Below, piece after piece: positions 35,618 to 44,789 of a stretch of DNA of 64,000 nucleotides. The stretch spans positions 801,780-865,779 of the forward strand of contig JBMNMA010000004.1 in NCBI GenBank assembly GCA_050953105.1. The letters run 5' to 3'. Below the pieces are notes generated by a model, which was not told the DNA's origin, did no database searches, and saw only the letters and a program-made list of their open reading frames with translations. Numbering within the stretch: position 1 is the stretch's first letter; every line of letters starts with the position of its first letter. The DNA comes from UBA1206 sp050953105 (GTDB lineage: Bacteria > Bacillota > Clostridia > Oscillospirales > CAG-382). Made by a program: the position numbers and the translations under genes.

Positions 35618-36391
35618 ATGGGATTTATCTACAATGGTATATCGTCGCAAAGTATGAAAATACGAGCAAGACTTACCAAATGGCAGGTCTCCCCTGCCCT
35701 GCGCAATTCCTTTGAAACTGTGCCGGGCAAAGCAGGTATTGCAGATTTTGGCTGCGATATATCAGAACGAAACATAATAATTAGCTGTAGTGTGCTTCCC
35801 CAGCGCAGTTTTGCCGATCTTGTATCGGTTCTTGATAATGTTGCTGAATGGTTAAATCCGGAAAACGGGCTTAAACAACTTGTTCTAGATGATTTGCCCG
35901 ACCGATATTTCATGGCTCGCTTATCAGAAGCGGTTGACTGTGAGCGATTACTGCGGACAGCGGGCAGCTTTGAACTTCGGTTTGTTTGTCCCGACCCGTA
36001 TGCTTACGCGTTGGAAGATGAGGTATTTGTTCTTTCTGAAACAGGTCTGCATGAGTTGGAGAGGGTTAAAGGAAATGCGGATTCCAATCCGGTTTATCTC
36101 TTGAAGGGTTTGATATCAACGTCCTCATCAAGCTATATTTCGCTTATTACGAACGGCGAGGAATTGCGAATTGTTGGCTCATTATCTGAAGGTGAAACTC
36201 TGATTGTCGACTCCGGCATGGTAACAGCTAAGGTTATTGATGAAACAGGCGGAACCTTGAGAAATGGTCTTCCCAGCCTGCAGGATCTGAATTTTCCAAT
36301 TCTCAGGAAAGGTGTTAATCATATTGAGATTGCCGCAGAAAACGCGACCTTTACTGAGTTAAAAATACAGGCAAAAAGCAGATGGAGGTGA
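35618..36391 (+). CDS. Distal tail protein (Dit-like)
   Basis: A 257-residue protein 13 bp after the tape measure. MGFIYNGISSQSMKIRARLT at the N-terminus, KAGIADFGCDISERNIIISC, and the FELRFVCPDPYAYALEDEVF segment are typical of siphovirus distal tail proteins that form the hub connecting the tail tube to the tip. The C-terminal galectin-like part (RIVGSLSEGETLIVDSGMVT, LNFPILRKGVNHIEI) is also seen in that family. Arm A lacks this gene. Confidence 0.8.
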   Translation: MGFIYNGISSQSMKIRARLTKWQVSPALRNSFETVPGKAGIADFGCDISERNIIISCSVLPQRSFADLVSVLDNVAEWLNPENGLKQLVLDDLPDRYFMARLSEAVDCERLLRTAGSFELRFVCPDPYAYALEDEVFVLSETGLHELERVKGNADSNPVYLLKGLISTSSSSYISLITNGEELRIVGSLSEGETLIVDSGMVTAKVIDETGGTLRNGLPSLQDLNFPILRKGVNHIEIAAENATFTELKIQAKSRWR

Positions 36392-36395
36392 TAAC

Positions 36396-38918
36396 ATGGC
36401 GATAAAATCAATTCTTACGAGCCAAGAGGATTTTACCGGTGAGTTTCCTGTAACATCAAGGACGTCTGCTTTATGGCGATTTAATGAAAAAACACCAGAC
36501 GAAAATCTTCAGCTTATGGACTCATCGGGACATGGCAGACATTTTACCATCTCCGGCTGGTCAGGTACATCAGCAAACCTTATTGCTGGAAGATTCGGAA
36601 GATACTTTAGGCAAAATATTGTTAATCCGACTTCTGAAAAGACCCATCTTATAGCAGAAAATGATGGGAGTTTCTTTAGCAATCTGGGCGAAAAGATTGT
36701 TGTAGGCGGTTGGATTAATCCTACCACCTATTCGGTCGGCCAGACATATATACCCATATTCAATACCCGCCAAGGACCCGGTCAGCCAATTTTTTATGTT
36801 TCGCTTTATCAAGGAAGACTTAGGCTGATGTTGTATAACTCCTCCGGTACACTAATCTACGACCAGAGTGAAACGGCTTCCATTACCTTGAAAAATGGCG
36901 GCTGGTATTTTATCGCCTCCATCATTGAAGTTAACAACAAAAAGGTACAGAACATCATATGCGATCGCAGCGACGGGGCAACCTGGGTGTCGCCTGTGCG
37001 TTCCTTTTCGGGAGAATTGAACCGGGAATGCATAGCAAACATTATTATGGGTATGCATGCAAATACCTACTACTATGCCGGAGGCTTCGACGACTGGTTT
37101 CTGGAAACGGATTCTCAGCTTACAGCAGACGATTTGCTGTTGTATTTTAAGTCGTCTTTACATGCAAACGGTGGGGATGCGGCTTCGGATGTAGATGCTT
37201 TGACAGAGCCTGGCGCAGTCACCCTTAAAGCAACAGATGGCGAGTATCCTGCAAGTGGCGTACTTTATACAAAGGCAGTTCCATGTGCTTTATCAGGCAG
37301 CGGTCGTGTAGCTGTGACAAGCGAATACACTGCAGGTGTTACGTCAGTGTCTTTAGTAGAGACCAGCACAAGCGATGATCTTGAAGAATGGTCTGCATGG
37401 CAGGCTGTGGGAACCAGCGGTGAGCTTCAATCTCCAAATCGGCAATATATAAGGTTCCGGGTTACCCTTACCAGCAGCGATCCGTTGAGGACGCCACAAC
37501 TGCTGGAAATACAGCTTCATGATATACCGAAAGCGCCCTATGAGAAATTAGGCTTTGCCCGTCCTGTGATTTTGGACAAAAACGGAGCATGGGAAGCTGT
37601 TCTTGAAAATGCCTTTGATATCATTGTCACTGGTGAGGTGAACGGCGCGGATACGCTGGAATTCAAGCTTCCGTTCCATGATCCAAAAAGAAGCACACTG
37701 GAAAATGAAAAACAAGTGCAAATCGTAAATGACATTTACCGGATCCGAACCTTAACGGACAATAAAAGCGAAGATGGGCGTGTTATTACGCAAGTATATG
37801 CTGAAGCGGTGTTTTACGATCTGTCTTTCAGTGCGGAAAAAGAACCTAGGGAATTCAATGCAGATACTGCAGATGTTCCGATGCAATATGCACTTTTGGG
37901 TACAGGCTGGACAGTAGGAAATGTTACTGTCACTACGAAACGGACATGGCAGTGTACAGAAAAAAATGCCTTATCCATCCTTCGAGCCGTACAGAATATT
38001 TATGGCGGCGATCTGGTGTTTGACAGCGCCAACCGCCAGGTACACCTTTTGACTTTTAGCGGTACCGACAGCGGAGCGCTTTTTTCATATAGAAAGAACC
38101 TGAAAAGTATTCAGCGGGTAGTCGATACACGCGAATTAGTGACAAGGCTCTATGCTTATGGAAAGGACGGAATGACCTTCGCTTCAATTAATGGAGGTAA
38201 GGAATACGTGGAAGATTACACTTTTTCCAGTGAAGTGAAGGTGTCGACGCTTGATTGTTCGTCGTTTACAAATCCGTATCAGATGCTGGAATATGCAAAA
38301 ATGCGGCTTGCAGAATATTCGAAGCCTCGCGTTTCTTATGTACTGTCTGCAATGGATTTATCTGCGCTGACCGGTTATGAGCACGAAGCATGGAAACTGG
38401 GTGATATTGTTACAGTGGACGATAAAGAACTAGGCCTTTTGGTAAAGACACGTGTTGTGCGAAGGCAGTACAACTTGCAGGAGCCTTGGAAAACAGTGAT
38501 CGAGCTTTCAACTAAACTGCGGGAACTCGGCGATTCTTCAGCACAGTGGGACAAGGCAGCAGATGCGCTGTCCTCAGCAGAGTTGGTAAACCGTCAGGAA
38601 ATTAAAGATATGGTACCATTCAACCATCTGCGCAATTCCAGGGCGGATGATGGTTTTGCCTACTGGGTCAATTCCGGTTTTGAAGTAGACACTGAGAATG
38701 GTGTTTCGGGAACTGCTTCCTTCAAGGCTGTTGGTGTACCTGGTATGACAAAGAGTCTGTCACAGACGGTATATCCAGCAACGCGTAAAAGCTATACATT
38801 TTCAGCGCAGATTGCTTCCGAAAACCTTGAAAAGGGCGAAAACGGCCAAGTTGGTGTTGAGATAGTCATTGAATACGAGGACGGTACAACAGAAACAAGA
38901 TTTATAGACCTGATTTGA
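36396..38918 (+). CDS. Tail tip endopeptidase with lectin-like LamG domain
   Basis: An 840-residue protein. Residues about 25-235 form a concanavalin/LamG-like domain (ALWRFNEKTPDENLQLMDSS, KIVVGGWINPTTY, GGWYFIASIIEVNNKKV, GGFDDWFLETDSQLTADD), likely for sugar binding. Residues about 385-740 match the siphovirus tail endopeptidase/Gp37 family (FARPVILDKNGAWEAVLENA, DIYRIRTLTDNKSEDGRVI, AWKLGDIVTVDDKELGLL). It follows the Dit gene by four bases and would sit at the tail tip to bind and open the wall. Intact. Confidence 0.75.
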   Translation: MAIKSILTSQEDFTGEFPVTSRTSALWRFNEKTPDENLQLMDSSGHGRHFTISGWSGTSANLIAGRFGRYFRQNIVNPTSEKTHLIAENDGSFFSNLGEKIVVGGWINPTTYSVGQTYIPIFNTRQGPGQPIFYVSLYQGRLRLMLYNSSGTLIYDQSETASITLKNGGWYFIASIIEVNNKKVQNIICDRSDGATWVSPVRSFSGELNRECIANIIMGMHANTYYYAGGFDDWFLETDSQLTADDLLLYFKSSLHANGGDAASDVDALTEPGAVTLKATDGEYPASGVLYTKAVPCALSGSGRVAVTSEYTAGVTSVSLVETSTSDDLEEWSAWQAVGTSGELQSPNRQYIRFRVTLTSSDPLRTPQLLEIQLHDIPKAPYEKLGFARPVILDKNGAWEAVLENAFDIIVTGEVNGADTLEFKLPFHDPKRSTLENEKQVQIVNDIYRIRTLTDNKSEDGRVITQVYAEAVFYDLSFSAEKEPREFNADTADVPMQYALLGTGWTVGNVTVTTKRTWQCTEKNALSILRAVQNIYGGDLVFDSANRQVHLLTFSGTDSGALFSYRKNLKSIQRVVDTRELVTRLYAYGKDGMTFASINGGKEYVEDYTFSSEVKVSTLDCSSFTNPYQMLEYAKMRLAEYSKPRVSYVLSAMDLSALTGYEHEAWKLGDIVTVDDKELGLLVKTRVVRRQYNLQEPWKTVIELSTKLRELGDSSAQWDKAADALSSAELVNRQEIKDMVPFNHLRNSRADDGFAYWVNSGFEVDTENGVSGTASFKAVGVPGMTKSLSQTVYPATRKSYTFSAQIASENLEKGENGQVGVEIVIEYEDGTTETRFIDLI

Positions 38919-38928
38919 GGGTGATGAT

Positions 38929-39123
38929 ATGGCATATTTCAATCAGATTGCACACAGTATTTCTCCCAAAAGTATCAGCAGAGTCAAATCTATCACCATC
39001 AGGCTGTGCGTCACTGACTGCACCGGCACAGTGTACTTTACAGACTTATTGCTTCAGGGCGGTTCGGTTTCCACTGGATGGATCGGGCATGTATGCGAAA
39101 TCCGGTGGACATTGGACGGGTAA
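38929..39123 (+). CDS. Short tail protein related to the N-terminus of the 40135 gene
   Basis: A 64-residue protein starting behind GAGGGTGATG. VKSITIRLCVTDCTGTVYFT and LLLQGG match the N-terminal part of the protein at 40135-40710 (VSVTVTLKISDCNGIIYFTD, LQLQDGD). It ends shortly before the erm insertion. Either a natural short paralogue or a gene truncated and re-duplicated when the erm segment arrived. Confidence 0.55.
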   Translation: MAYFNQIAHSISPKSISRVKSITIRLCVTDCTGTVYFTDLLLQGGSVSTGWIGHVCEIRWTLDG

Positions 39124-39136
39124 TGAGCCGCTAAAA

Positions 39137-39925
39137 TTATTTTCTGCCTAACACATGCTCCCAGTAGCATCGGAAAAGGCAGAGCCACTGAACATAAAGA
39201 ATCTCTGTAGGAGTAATATTTTTATTTTGCACACCAGCCTGACGGAATGCCCTAGATAACTGCTTGCTTGTAAAAAGACTGCGGAATCCATATTTTAGTG
39301 CCTTTGAAACAAATTGTTCATAGGCAAACCACTGGTTTGCGGGTATGTCCGGTTGGCTCTTTTTCTTAAGGTGAAGAAGTACTACATCAACGCTTGGTTT
39401 GGGATGGAAATCCTCCCTGCTGAAATAGTAAGCAATATCTAAATCAAACTTGGGCTTTATAAGCAGAGAACGCAATGATTCTGAAGGCTCACCCATAAAA
39501 CGTTTGGCTGCGCCTTTTTCCATGGTAAGCCATGCTTCAGAAGGTGCGTTTTTGCACTCCGTGAGTTTTCGCATAATATCCGTAGTGAAGCAAAAGGGAA
39601 TGTTTGAAAAAACCTTATAATCTTCGGATTGAGGAAGCTTCCACTTCATAAAATCCTGATGATATATACGGATATTTTTGACGTCCTTGAATTTTGCTGT
39701 CAATCTATTATATAAACGGCCGTCAATTTCGATTGCCGAGACTTTTCGGCATTTTTGAATCAAGATGCCTGTTATATGACCCTTTCCCGGGCCAATTTCA
39801 ATCACATGATCATCCTTGTTAAGGGTTGTTCTGCGAATAATTCTGTTGATGATTTTGTAACTTGTCAAAAAGTTTTGAGATACCCAAATGGGCGGAGTTG
39901 TCCCTTTTTTTCTATTTTGGGGCAT
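39137..39925 (-). CDS. erm: Erm-family 23S rRNA adenine N6-methyltransferase
   Basis: A 262-residue member of the Erm family, which dimethylates A2058 of 23S rRNA and gives macrolide-lincosamide-streptogramin B resistance. N-terminal WVSQNFLTSYKIINRII, SAM motif IEIGPGKGHITGILI, AIEIDGRLYNRL, the catalytic motif SNIPFCFTTDIMRKL (N-I-P-F) and FHPKPSVDVVLLHLKKK are all present. It differs clearly from ErmB and I do not assign a class. It lies antisense inside the arm B tail operon, with its own leader region. KsgA-type housekeeping methylase is unlikely because of the FHPKPSV and NIPF context. Confidence 0.88.
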   Translation of the reverse strand: MPQNRKKGTTPPIWVSQNFLTSYKIINRIIRRTTLNKDDHVIEIGPGKGHITGILIQKCRKVSAIEIDGRLYNRLTAKFKDVKNIRIYHQDFMKWKLPQSEDYKVFSNIPFCFTTDIMRKLTECKNAPSEAWLTMEKGAAKRFMGEPSESLRSLLIKPKFDLDIAYYFSREDFHPKPSVDVVLLHLKKKSQPDIPANQWFAYEQFVSKALKYGFRSLFTSKQLSRAFRQAGVQNKNITPTEILYVQWLCLFRCYWEHVLGRK

Positions 39926-39932
39926 AAAAAAT

Positions 39933-40079
39933 ACACCTCTTTCGGTTTTTTTTTAATCGAAAAAGGGTGCACTAAAACAAAGACGCTGCTATGAGCTATC
40001 TTTCTTTCTGTGCACTTTTATTTACGAATACGAAAAATACCATACATAGGTGTATACTAGCCTCCAAATATAAAATCAA
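39933..40079 (-). promoter_or_regulatory. erm leader: promoter, short leader frame and ribosome-site hairpin
   Basis: Minus strand: TTGATT (40079-40074), 17-bp spacer, TATACA (40056-40051). A nine-codon frame MYGIFRIRK follows at 40047-40018; RIR fits the Arg-x-Arg arrest motif of macrolide-sensing Erm leaders. Two GTGCAC copies 38 bp apart can pair, and a CACC-TTTTTCG / CGAAAGAGGTG stem (39969-39933) covers the erm ribosome binding site. This suggests translational attenuation. The leader start lies very near the predicted transcript start, which weakens the exact promoter choice. Confidence 0.45.
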
Positions 40080-40134
40080 ATTATAGTTTAGCATTAATGC
40101 CTATGTTTGTCAAATGGTTTTGGAGGAAAAAACT

Positions 40135-40710
40135 ATGAAGTTTTCAAGGTTTGCAGAAACCATACAATTAAAAAACAATAATCATGTGGTGAGCGTAACT
40201 GTGACACTCAAGATTTCCGACTGTAACGGAATTATCTATTTCACCGACCTGCAGCTTCAGGATGGAGATCAGCTGACAGGCTATACCGTCCACACGAGCA
40301 AAATGCTAACGAAAATGCAGGAAAACGGGCAGCCAGTTCCGCCCCGGCATTATAACGGTGTGGTGCGAACAGCGGAGACTGTAATTTTATTCAACCTGGG
40401 CAAAACTTCTGCTGGTCTTGACTGCTATATCTATCCTATACAGGATATGGCCGCAGGAAGTATTGAAATGTCCCAAGGTATGGGCGCGCATAAGGTAAGG
40501 TTTCTTGACCCGGTTAACGCAGGCGATGAGCTGACACTCAAGGCTTCCACCCGCCAATGCCTAAAAAACGGAAGTCAGACTCCTAAGGATGGGTTTTATC
40601 AATACTCTGCGGCATGGGATAGCAAACATACGGTGAAGCTGGAAGAGAGAAAATCGGCGCGGGTGCTCTTTGAATTTCAGGAGATGCAAGAAGGCGGTGA
40701 CCGGTTGTGA
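40135..40710 (+). CDS. Phage tail accessory protein
   Basis: 191 residues from ATG 40135 with TTGGAGGAAAAAAC upstream. N-terminal beta-rich segment (LKNNNHVVSVTVTLKISDCN, FTDLQLQDGDQLTGY) parallels the short protein at 38929; the rest (LNLGKTSAGLDCYIYP-like run, VRFLDPVNAGDELTLKAST) is of unknown family. It overlaps the next gene's start (GTGA), indicating translational coupling with the GH18-like protein. Probably part of the baseplate. Confidence 0.6.
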   Translation: MKFSRFAETIQLKNNNHVVSVTVTLKISDCNGIIYFTDLQLQDGDQLTGYTVHTSKMLTKMQENGQPVPPRHYNGVVRTAETVILFNLGKTSAGLDCYIYPIQDMAAGSIEMSQGMGAHKVRFLDPVNAGDELTLKASTRQCLKNGSQTPKDGFYQYSAAWDSKHTVKLEERKSARVLFEFQEMQEGGDRL

Positions 40711-43175
40711 GGGATTTCTTAAAAGGTAAGCGGTGCATGGTGTGGAGTTTTATGGGAAATGCCCGAATGTATGAAGCACTTAGAGACTACGGCGACCGCT
40801 TTGATACGGTAGGCATTTTTACTTTTGAGGTTGACGCAACAGGCACAATCACTGAAACCGGTACCAGCATCAGCAGCATGCTTCCGTATATTCAGAAATG
40901 GCCGCACATTAAGTGGCTGCTCACTATTATGAATCATGGAATAGCCAATATTTTTACTGCACTTCGCAACAACGAAAACGGTGCAAAGGATAAGTTTCTC
41001 ACTGAAATCATCCGAATAATGAACAAGTATCCATGGTGCGCTGGGGTAGATATTGACCTTGAGCGCGGTGGAGGTTATGAAAACAAGGATGCGGCGAATG
41101 CTTTATTTAGGGATATATACAATACAGTTAAGTCTTATGATGCAACAAAGCTTGTCAACATCTGCCTGCCGGGTATGACCGGCGTTCAAGGCTCGGTGGG
41201 CGGTGAAAACTGGTGTGTTTATGCCGATCTTAACGACTATTGCGATACCGCCGCCATCATGAGCTATGGCATGGCATGGGCGGGCTCTGCTCCCGGCCCA
41301 GTATCTCCTCGTGACTGGCTTGAGGGCATATATGATTATGCTGTTTCCGTTATGTCACCCGACAAGATATTCATGGGGTTGCCTGCTTATGGCTGGAACT
41401 GGAGGATTCATGATACACCTGAAAACCTTGGAATAACCTATCGAGGAGTGTCTAATACCTACTATGCGGCAAAATACTGGATGACTGGGGTTTACAATTT
41501 CACAGGCGATGCACCGCCCCAGCCGTTTATTCCAATTGTGGCTTACTGGGATGACTATAACAAAGTACCTTGGGCTCTTCCTCATGTATATGACTATATG
41601 GAAGGATGGGATGCTGTATCCTGGGAATATCCGCTGCTAAAAGGGGTTTATAACAGGCGAAGATATTTGACAAGCTATGGCAAGGAGCAGAAAGCGGAGT
41701 TCGGAACCATTTATATTGACAGGAACGGAGTTCCGGATGAATACGAAGGAAATGTCATTATTACTGATGAGATGGCCTCACTTGGAGATGACCAGGCGTC
41801 AGCAGAGTACCGTTTTGAGATAAGAGAAGCGGGATATTACGATATTGCAGTACAGCTTTGCTTTCCTTACTGGGACAAAAATGCGATTATCGTTTCCCTT
41901 GATGGTGAATCAAAGACTTTCAGCGAGAACCGTTTATGGTGGCCATACTGGAGAAGAGTTTGCTGGTTGACACTTGCAAAAGGTGTATTTCTCCAAGAGG
42001 GAACGCATGCTGTCAGCATAAGCGGTGGTGTGCCGGGAGTCCAGTTTTACGGTTTTAGGGTTTGCAGTGGATTTTCGGAGTATCCCTTTGCCGGTGAAGC
42101 CAGCTTTATGCTCTCTCCTCGTCGGTTCAAGGATGTAAATGGTGTGATGGTTGAGCCGGATCGAGGTTTTAAACTGACCTTTGAAATGTTGCGAAGAAAA
42201 CCCGACTCGGCGCTTATTTGGTATGAGGATTTTCGGGACAGGAACATCCTGCCTGAAAATTACTGGACTGTGCTGGATGGCGAATGGGATGTTTGGCAAG
42301 ATCCAGACAGCACAGAAAGTCGCCCATATTCCCAGCTCGAGGGATATGGCAAACTTGCATGGAAATACGACGGGTTTTCCGATATTCATATCCGGGCAAG
42401 GCTGGCTTTCCCTCAAAATAGCAGTGGACGGGCTGGGGTGTTCCTTGGAGATATTTTCTGCTGCTTAAATTATGACACGCAAAGAGTCGAGCTTTATCAA
42501 GGTAATTCCTTGCTTGGTAGCTATTCCACCAGTTTCTCAAAAACTGCAGATGCCGATCTTCGTGCTAATCCGAATATGTATACTATAGAGATGCGAAAAC
42601 GCGGCAATAAGGTAAGAGTATATTCAGGTGCAGCTTCAACCCTGCGTTTCACAGTGAATGTAAACGGTGGTAGTGGTTATGCAGGGTACTGCTCGGACAA
42701 CCGGACGGTATGCGAGCTACTGAGACTGGGCGATGCATGGGTATATGAACCATACGAGCGTTTTGATGTGGAACTCCCGGATGGAACTATAACCAGCTTT
42801 GGCAGGCTTGCTCGCACTGGTGTCACGTGGGATGATGAATTTCAGGTGTTTTCAGTAAATAGCGATGTGGAGGAATCGGTAACTCGCAGTGAGGACATTT
42901 CGATGGACTATGACTTCTTCCACTCACAACTTTTGGCGCTTTCTTGCGGTAATGACTATGAAGTAAAGATTATACCGAAAGACATCAATATCTGGATATC
43001 CCGTCTCTTCCTCGGAGATGCAGATGGTTTTTCTATTCTGTATTATCAGGATGTGGACAGCCTTGTTTACTGGGCAAACGAAGCGGCTTATCGATGGAAA
43101 CTGCGAGGTATAGCCATCTGGTCGCTTGGGCAGGAGGATATGCGGCTGTGGGAGGCGCTTCCGAAGCAAATGTAG
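40707..43175 (+). CDS. Tail protein with glycoside hydrolase family 18-like domain
   Basis: An 822-residue protein with a GTG start overlapping the previous stop. Residues 1-330 show the GH18 barrel: RCMVWSFMG, VGIFTFEVDATG, WCAGVDIDLERG with the D-x-D-x-E catalytic motif (near 110-120), AAIMSYGMAWAG, and IFMGLPAYGWNW. GH18 enzymes split beta-1,4-linked N-acetylglucosamine polymers by substrate-assisted catalysis; on a tail this would degrade cell-wall polymer during infection. The remainder holds carbohydrate-binding-like beta domains (YRFEIREAGYYDIAVQLCF; about 500-680 concanavalin-like). A virion-bound lysin. Not found in arm A. Confidence 0.75.
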   Translation: MRDFLKGKRCMVWSFMGNARMYEALRDYGDRFDTVGIFTFEVDATGTITETGTSISSMLPYIQKWPHIKWLLTIMNHGIANIFTALRNNENGAKDKFLTEIIRIMNKYPWCAGVDIDLERGGGYENKDAANALFRDIYNTVKSYDATKLVNICLPGMTGVQGSVGGENWCVYADLNDYCDTAAIMSYGMAWAGSAPGPVSPRDWLEGIYDYAVSVMSPDKIFMGLPAYGWNWRIHDTPENLGITYRGVSNTYYAAKYWMTGVYNFTGDAPPQPFIPIVAYWDDYNKVPWALPHVYDYMEGWDAVSWEYPLLKGVYNRRRYLTSYGKEQKAEFGTIYIDRNGVPDEYEGNVIITDEMASLGDDQASAEYRFEIREAGYYDIAVQLCFPYWDKNAIIVSLDGESKTFSENRLWWPYWRRVCWLTLAKGVFLQEGTHAVSISGGVPGVQFYGFRVCSGFSEYPFAGEASFMLSPRRFKDVNGVMVEPDRGFKLTFEMLRRKPDSALIWYEDFRDRNILPENYWTVLDGEWDVWQDPDSTESRPYSQLEGYGKLAWKYDGFSDIHIRARLAFPQNSSGRAGVFLGDIFCCLNYDTQRVELYQGNSLLGSYSTSFSKTADADLRANPNMYTIEMRKRGNKVRVYSGAASTLRFTVNVNGGSGYAGYCSDNRTVCELLRLGDAWVYEPYERFDVELPDGTITSFGRLARTGVTWDDEFQVFSVNSDVEESVTRSEDISMDYDFFHSQLLALSCGNDYEVKIIPKDINIWISRLFLGDADGFSILYYQDVDSLVYWANEAAYRWKLRGIAIWSLGQEDMRLWEALPKQM

Positions 43176-43195
43176 GTTAAAAGTTTTATATATTC

Positions 43196-43228
43196 AGCGC
43201 TTTGCTTTAAGGCAGGGCGCTTTTTTAT
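43196..43228 (+). terminator. Hairpin terminator or attenuator before the lysis genes
   Basis: GCGCTTTGC and GCAGGGCGC pair (nine pairs, two wobble) with a short loop, then TTTTTTAT. It lies between the last tail gene and the holin and could reduce lysis gene expression relative to tail genes. Confidence 0.6.
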
Positions 43229-43262
43229 ATGCAAAATTCAAGTTGAACGGAGGGTTAAGACA

Positions 43263-43682
43263 ATGAAAACGGTATGGAACTGGGTACAGGCGGTTTTTAC
43301 TGCTATTGGTGGATTTCTTGGCTGGTTTCTTGGAGGGCTGGATGGATTTTTATATGCGCTCATCGCTTTTGTGGCCATTGACTATGTGACCGGCGTGATG
43401 TGTGCCATTGTAGACAAAAAGCTTTCGAGTGAAGTCGGAGCCAAGGGCATCTTTAAGAAGGTACTTATTTTTGTACTTGTGGGTGTGGGACACATAATCG
43501 ACAGCCAGGTGCTCGGCAACGGCGGGGCAATCCGGACAGCGGTGATTTTCTTTTACCTGAGTAACGAGGGAATTTCAATTCTTGAGAATGCAGCACATAT
43601 AGGACTGCCCATTCCTGAAAAGCTGAAGAACGCATTGGAACAACTGCATGGCCACTCAAATGAGGAGGATGAAAAGAAATGA
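43263..43682 (+). CDS. Phage holin (toxin secretion/phage lysis holin family)
   Basis: 139 residues with ACGGAGGGTTAAG upstream. Three hydrophobic helices (FTAIGGFLGWFLGGLDGFLY, ALIAFVAIDYVTGVMCAIV, VLIFVLVGVGHIID) and the conserved DYVTGV and FFYLSNEGISILEN motifs of the holin 4 family. The charged tail (HGHSNEEDEKK) is cytosolic. It overlaps the amidase gene by four bases. Triggers lysis by membrane permeabilisation. Confidence 0.85.
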   Translation: MKTVWNWVQAVFTAIGGFLGWFLGGLDGFLYALIAFVAIDYVTGVMCAIVDKKLSSEVGAKGIFKKVLIFVLVGVGHIIDSQVLGNGGAIRTAVIFFYLSNEGISILENAAHIGLPIPEKLKNALEQLHGHSNEEDEKK

Positions 43683-44383
43683 AGCTTTTTACTAAATACA
43701 TGACGCGAAACGATTGCTATACAGCAGGTCGAAAAATCACGCCTAAAGGAATCATGGTACATTCGACGGCTGTGCCGGGTGTAATGGCGGCTGAGTGGTT
43801 TTCCCGTTGGAACAAATCTTACAAGGCCGGCGAAATAAATAGGCAGGTATGTGTTCACGCTTTTGTAGACGATAAAGAGGTTTGGCAATACCTGCCTTGG
43901 GATCATCGCGGGTGGCATGCGGGAGGAGCAGCCAACAATACCCATATTGGCTTTGAAATCTGTGAGCCTGCTGGGTTTTCGTATAAATCCGGGTCGGTAA
44001 TGGTGGGTTATGATGCAGCAAAGCAGGAAGATTATTTCCGTAAAGCGTGGCAGAATGCTGTTGAACTCTGCGTTATGCTCTGCAAGAAGTACGGTCTTAA
44101 TGAGAATGACATCATCTGCCACTCCGAAGGATATAAGCTCGGTATTGCCAGCAACCATGCTGATGTGATGCACTGGTTTCCGCGTCACGACGAAAGCATG
44201 GACACATTCCGTGCGGCAGTTAAGGCTGGATTGGCAGAAAAACCAGAAAAAGAAATGCCTGCAGGTGACGATAAGAAATACTATCGTGTTCAGGTAGGCG
44301 CATTTTCATCCAAAGCAAATGCCGAATCAATGCTTAAAAAGCTTAAGGCGGCAGGTTTTGATGGTTTCATAAAATATAGTTGA
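43679..44383 (+). CDS. N-acetylmuramoyl-L-alanine amidase with SPOR domain (endolysin)
   Basis: 234 residues, intact. Amidase_2 domain residues 10-190 with zinc ligands in GIMVHSTAVPG and the HSEGYKLGIASNHADVMHWF stretch; C-terminal SPOR domain (KKYYRVQVGAFSSKANAESM) binds denuded glycan. The domain order is the same as the frameshifted arm A copy. Acts after the holin to break peptidoglycan. Confidence 0.9.
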   Translation: MKLFTKYMTRNDCYTAGRKITPKGIMVHSTAVPGVMAAEWFSRWNKSYKAGEINRQVCVHAFVDDKEVWQYLPWDHRGWHAGGAANNTHIGFEICEPAGFSYKSGSVMVGYDAAKQEDYFRKAWQNAVELCVMLCKKYGLNENDIICHSEGYKLGIASNHADVMHWFPRHDESMDTFRAAVKAGLAEKPEKEMPAGDDKKYYRVQVGAFSSKANAESMLKKLKAAGFDGFIKYS

Positions 44384-44398
44384 TATAAGTCTTTATAA

Positions 44399-44446
44399 GC
44401 CCACAGCTACGGTAATCATTCCGAGTTGTGGGCATTATTTTTTTGT
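44399..44446 (+). terminator. Rho-independent terminator of the arm B late operon
   Basis: GCCCACAGCT and AGTTGTGGGC pair, then ATTATTTTTTTG, 16 bp after the amidase stop; the arm A late operon ends in the same way. Confidence 0.85.
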
Positions 44447-44506
44447 CCTTTTTCATAGGGTTCGAAACATGCTGTTTTTTCGCATATTGGCAGGAGGTAA
44501 TGCCAT

Positions 44507-44728
44507 ATGCAAGTGAAACAAATTACAGAACTTCCGACATCTCAATTTGCTGCCAAACGGAAACCGGTAACAGAAGAGAGACTCCAGTGCGAGTATGATT
44601 ATTATCGCTCACTGAAACTGCTTCAAAAAATGCTTAATGCAGGTATGATCACACAAGAGGAATTTGAAAAAATAGACCGCCGAAACCGTCAATCTTTCTC
44701 ACCTTTTGGAGTCGAGTTAATGCCCTGA
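44507..44728 (+). CDS. Small SHOCT-like helical protein (arm B)
   Basis: 73 residues with a CAGGAGG ribosome binding site. RLQCEYDYYRSLKLLQKML and MITQEEFEKIDRRNRQSFSP match the arm A counterpart at 18197-18436, including the ending ELMP / EIMP. Conserved placement directly ahead of the recombinase trio in two different phages argues for a joint role in integration or its control. Confidence 0.7.
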   Translation: MQVKQITELPTSQFAAKRKPVTEERLQCEYDYYRSLKLLQKMLNAGMITQEEFEKIDRRNRQSFSPFGVELMP

Positions 44729-44789
44729 ATTGCTTGATAATACAGGTATTCAGAGGTAATATGTCACCTACCAAGAAGGAGGTGAGAGA

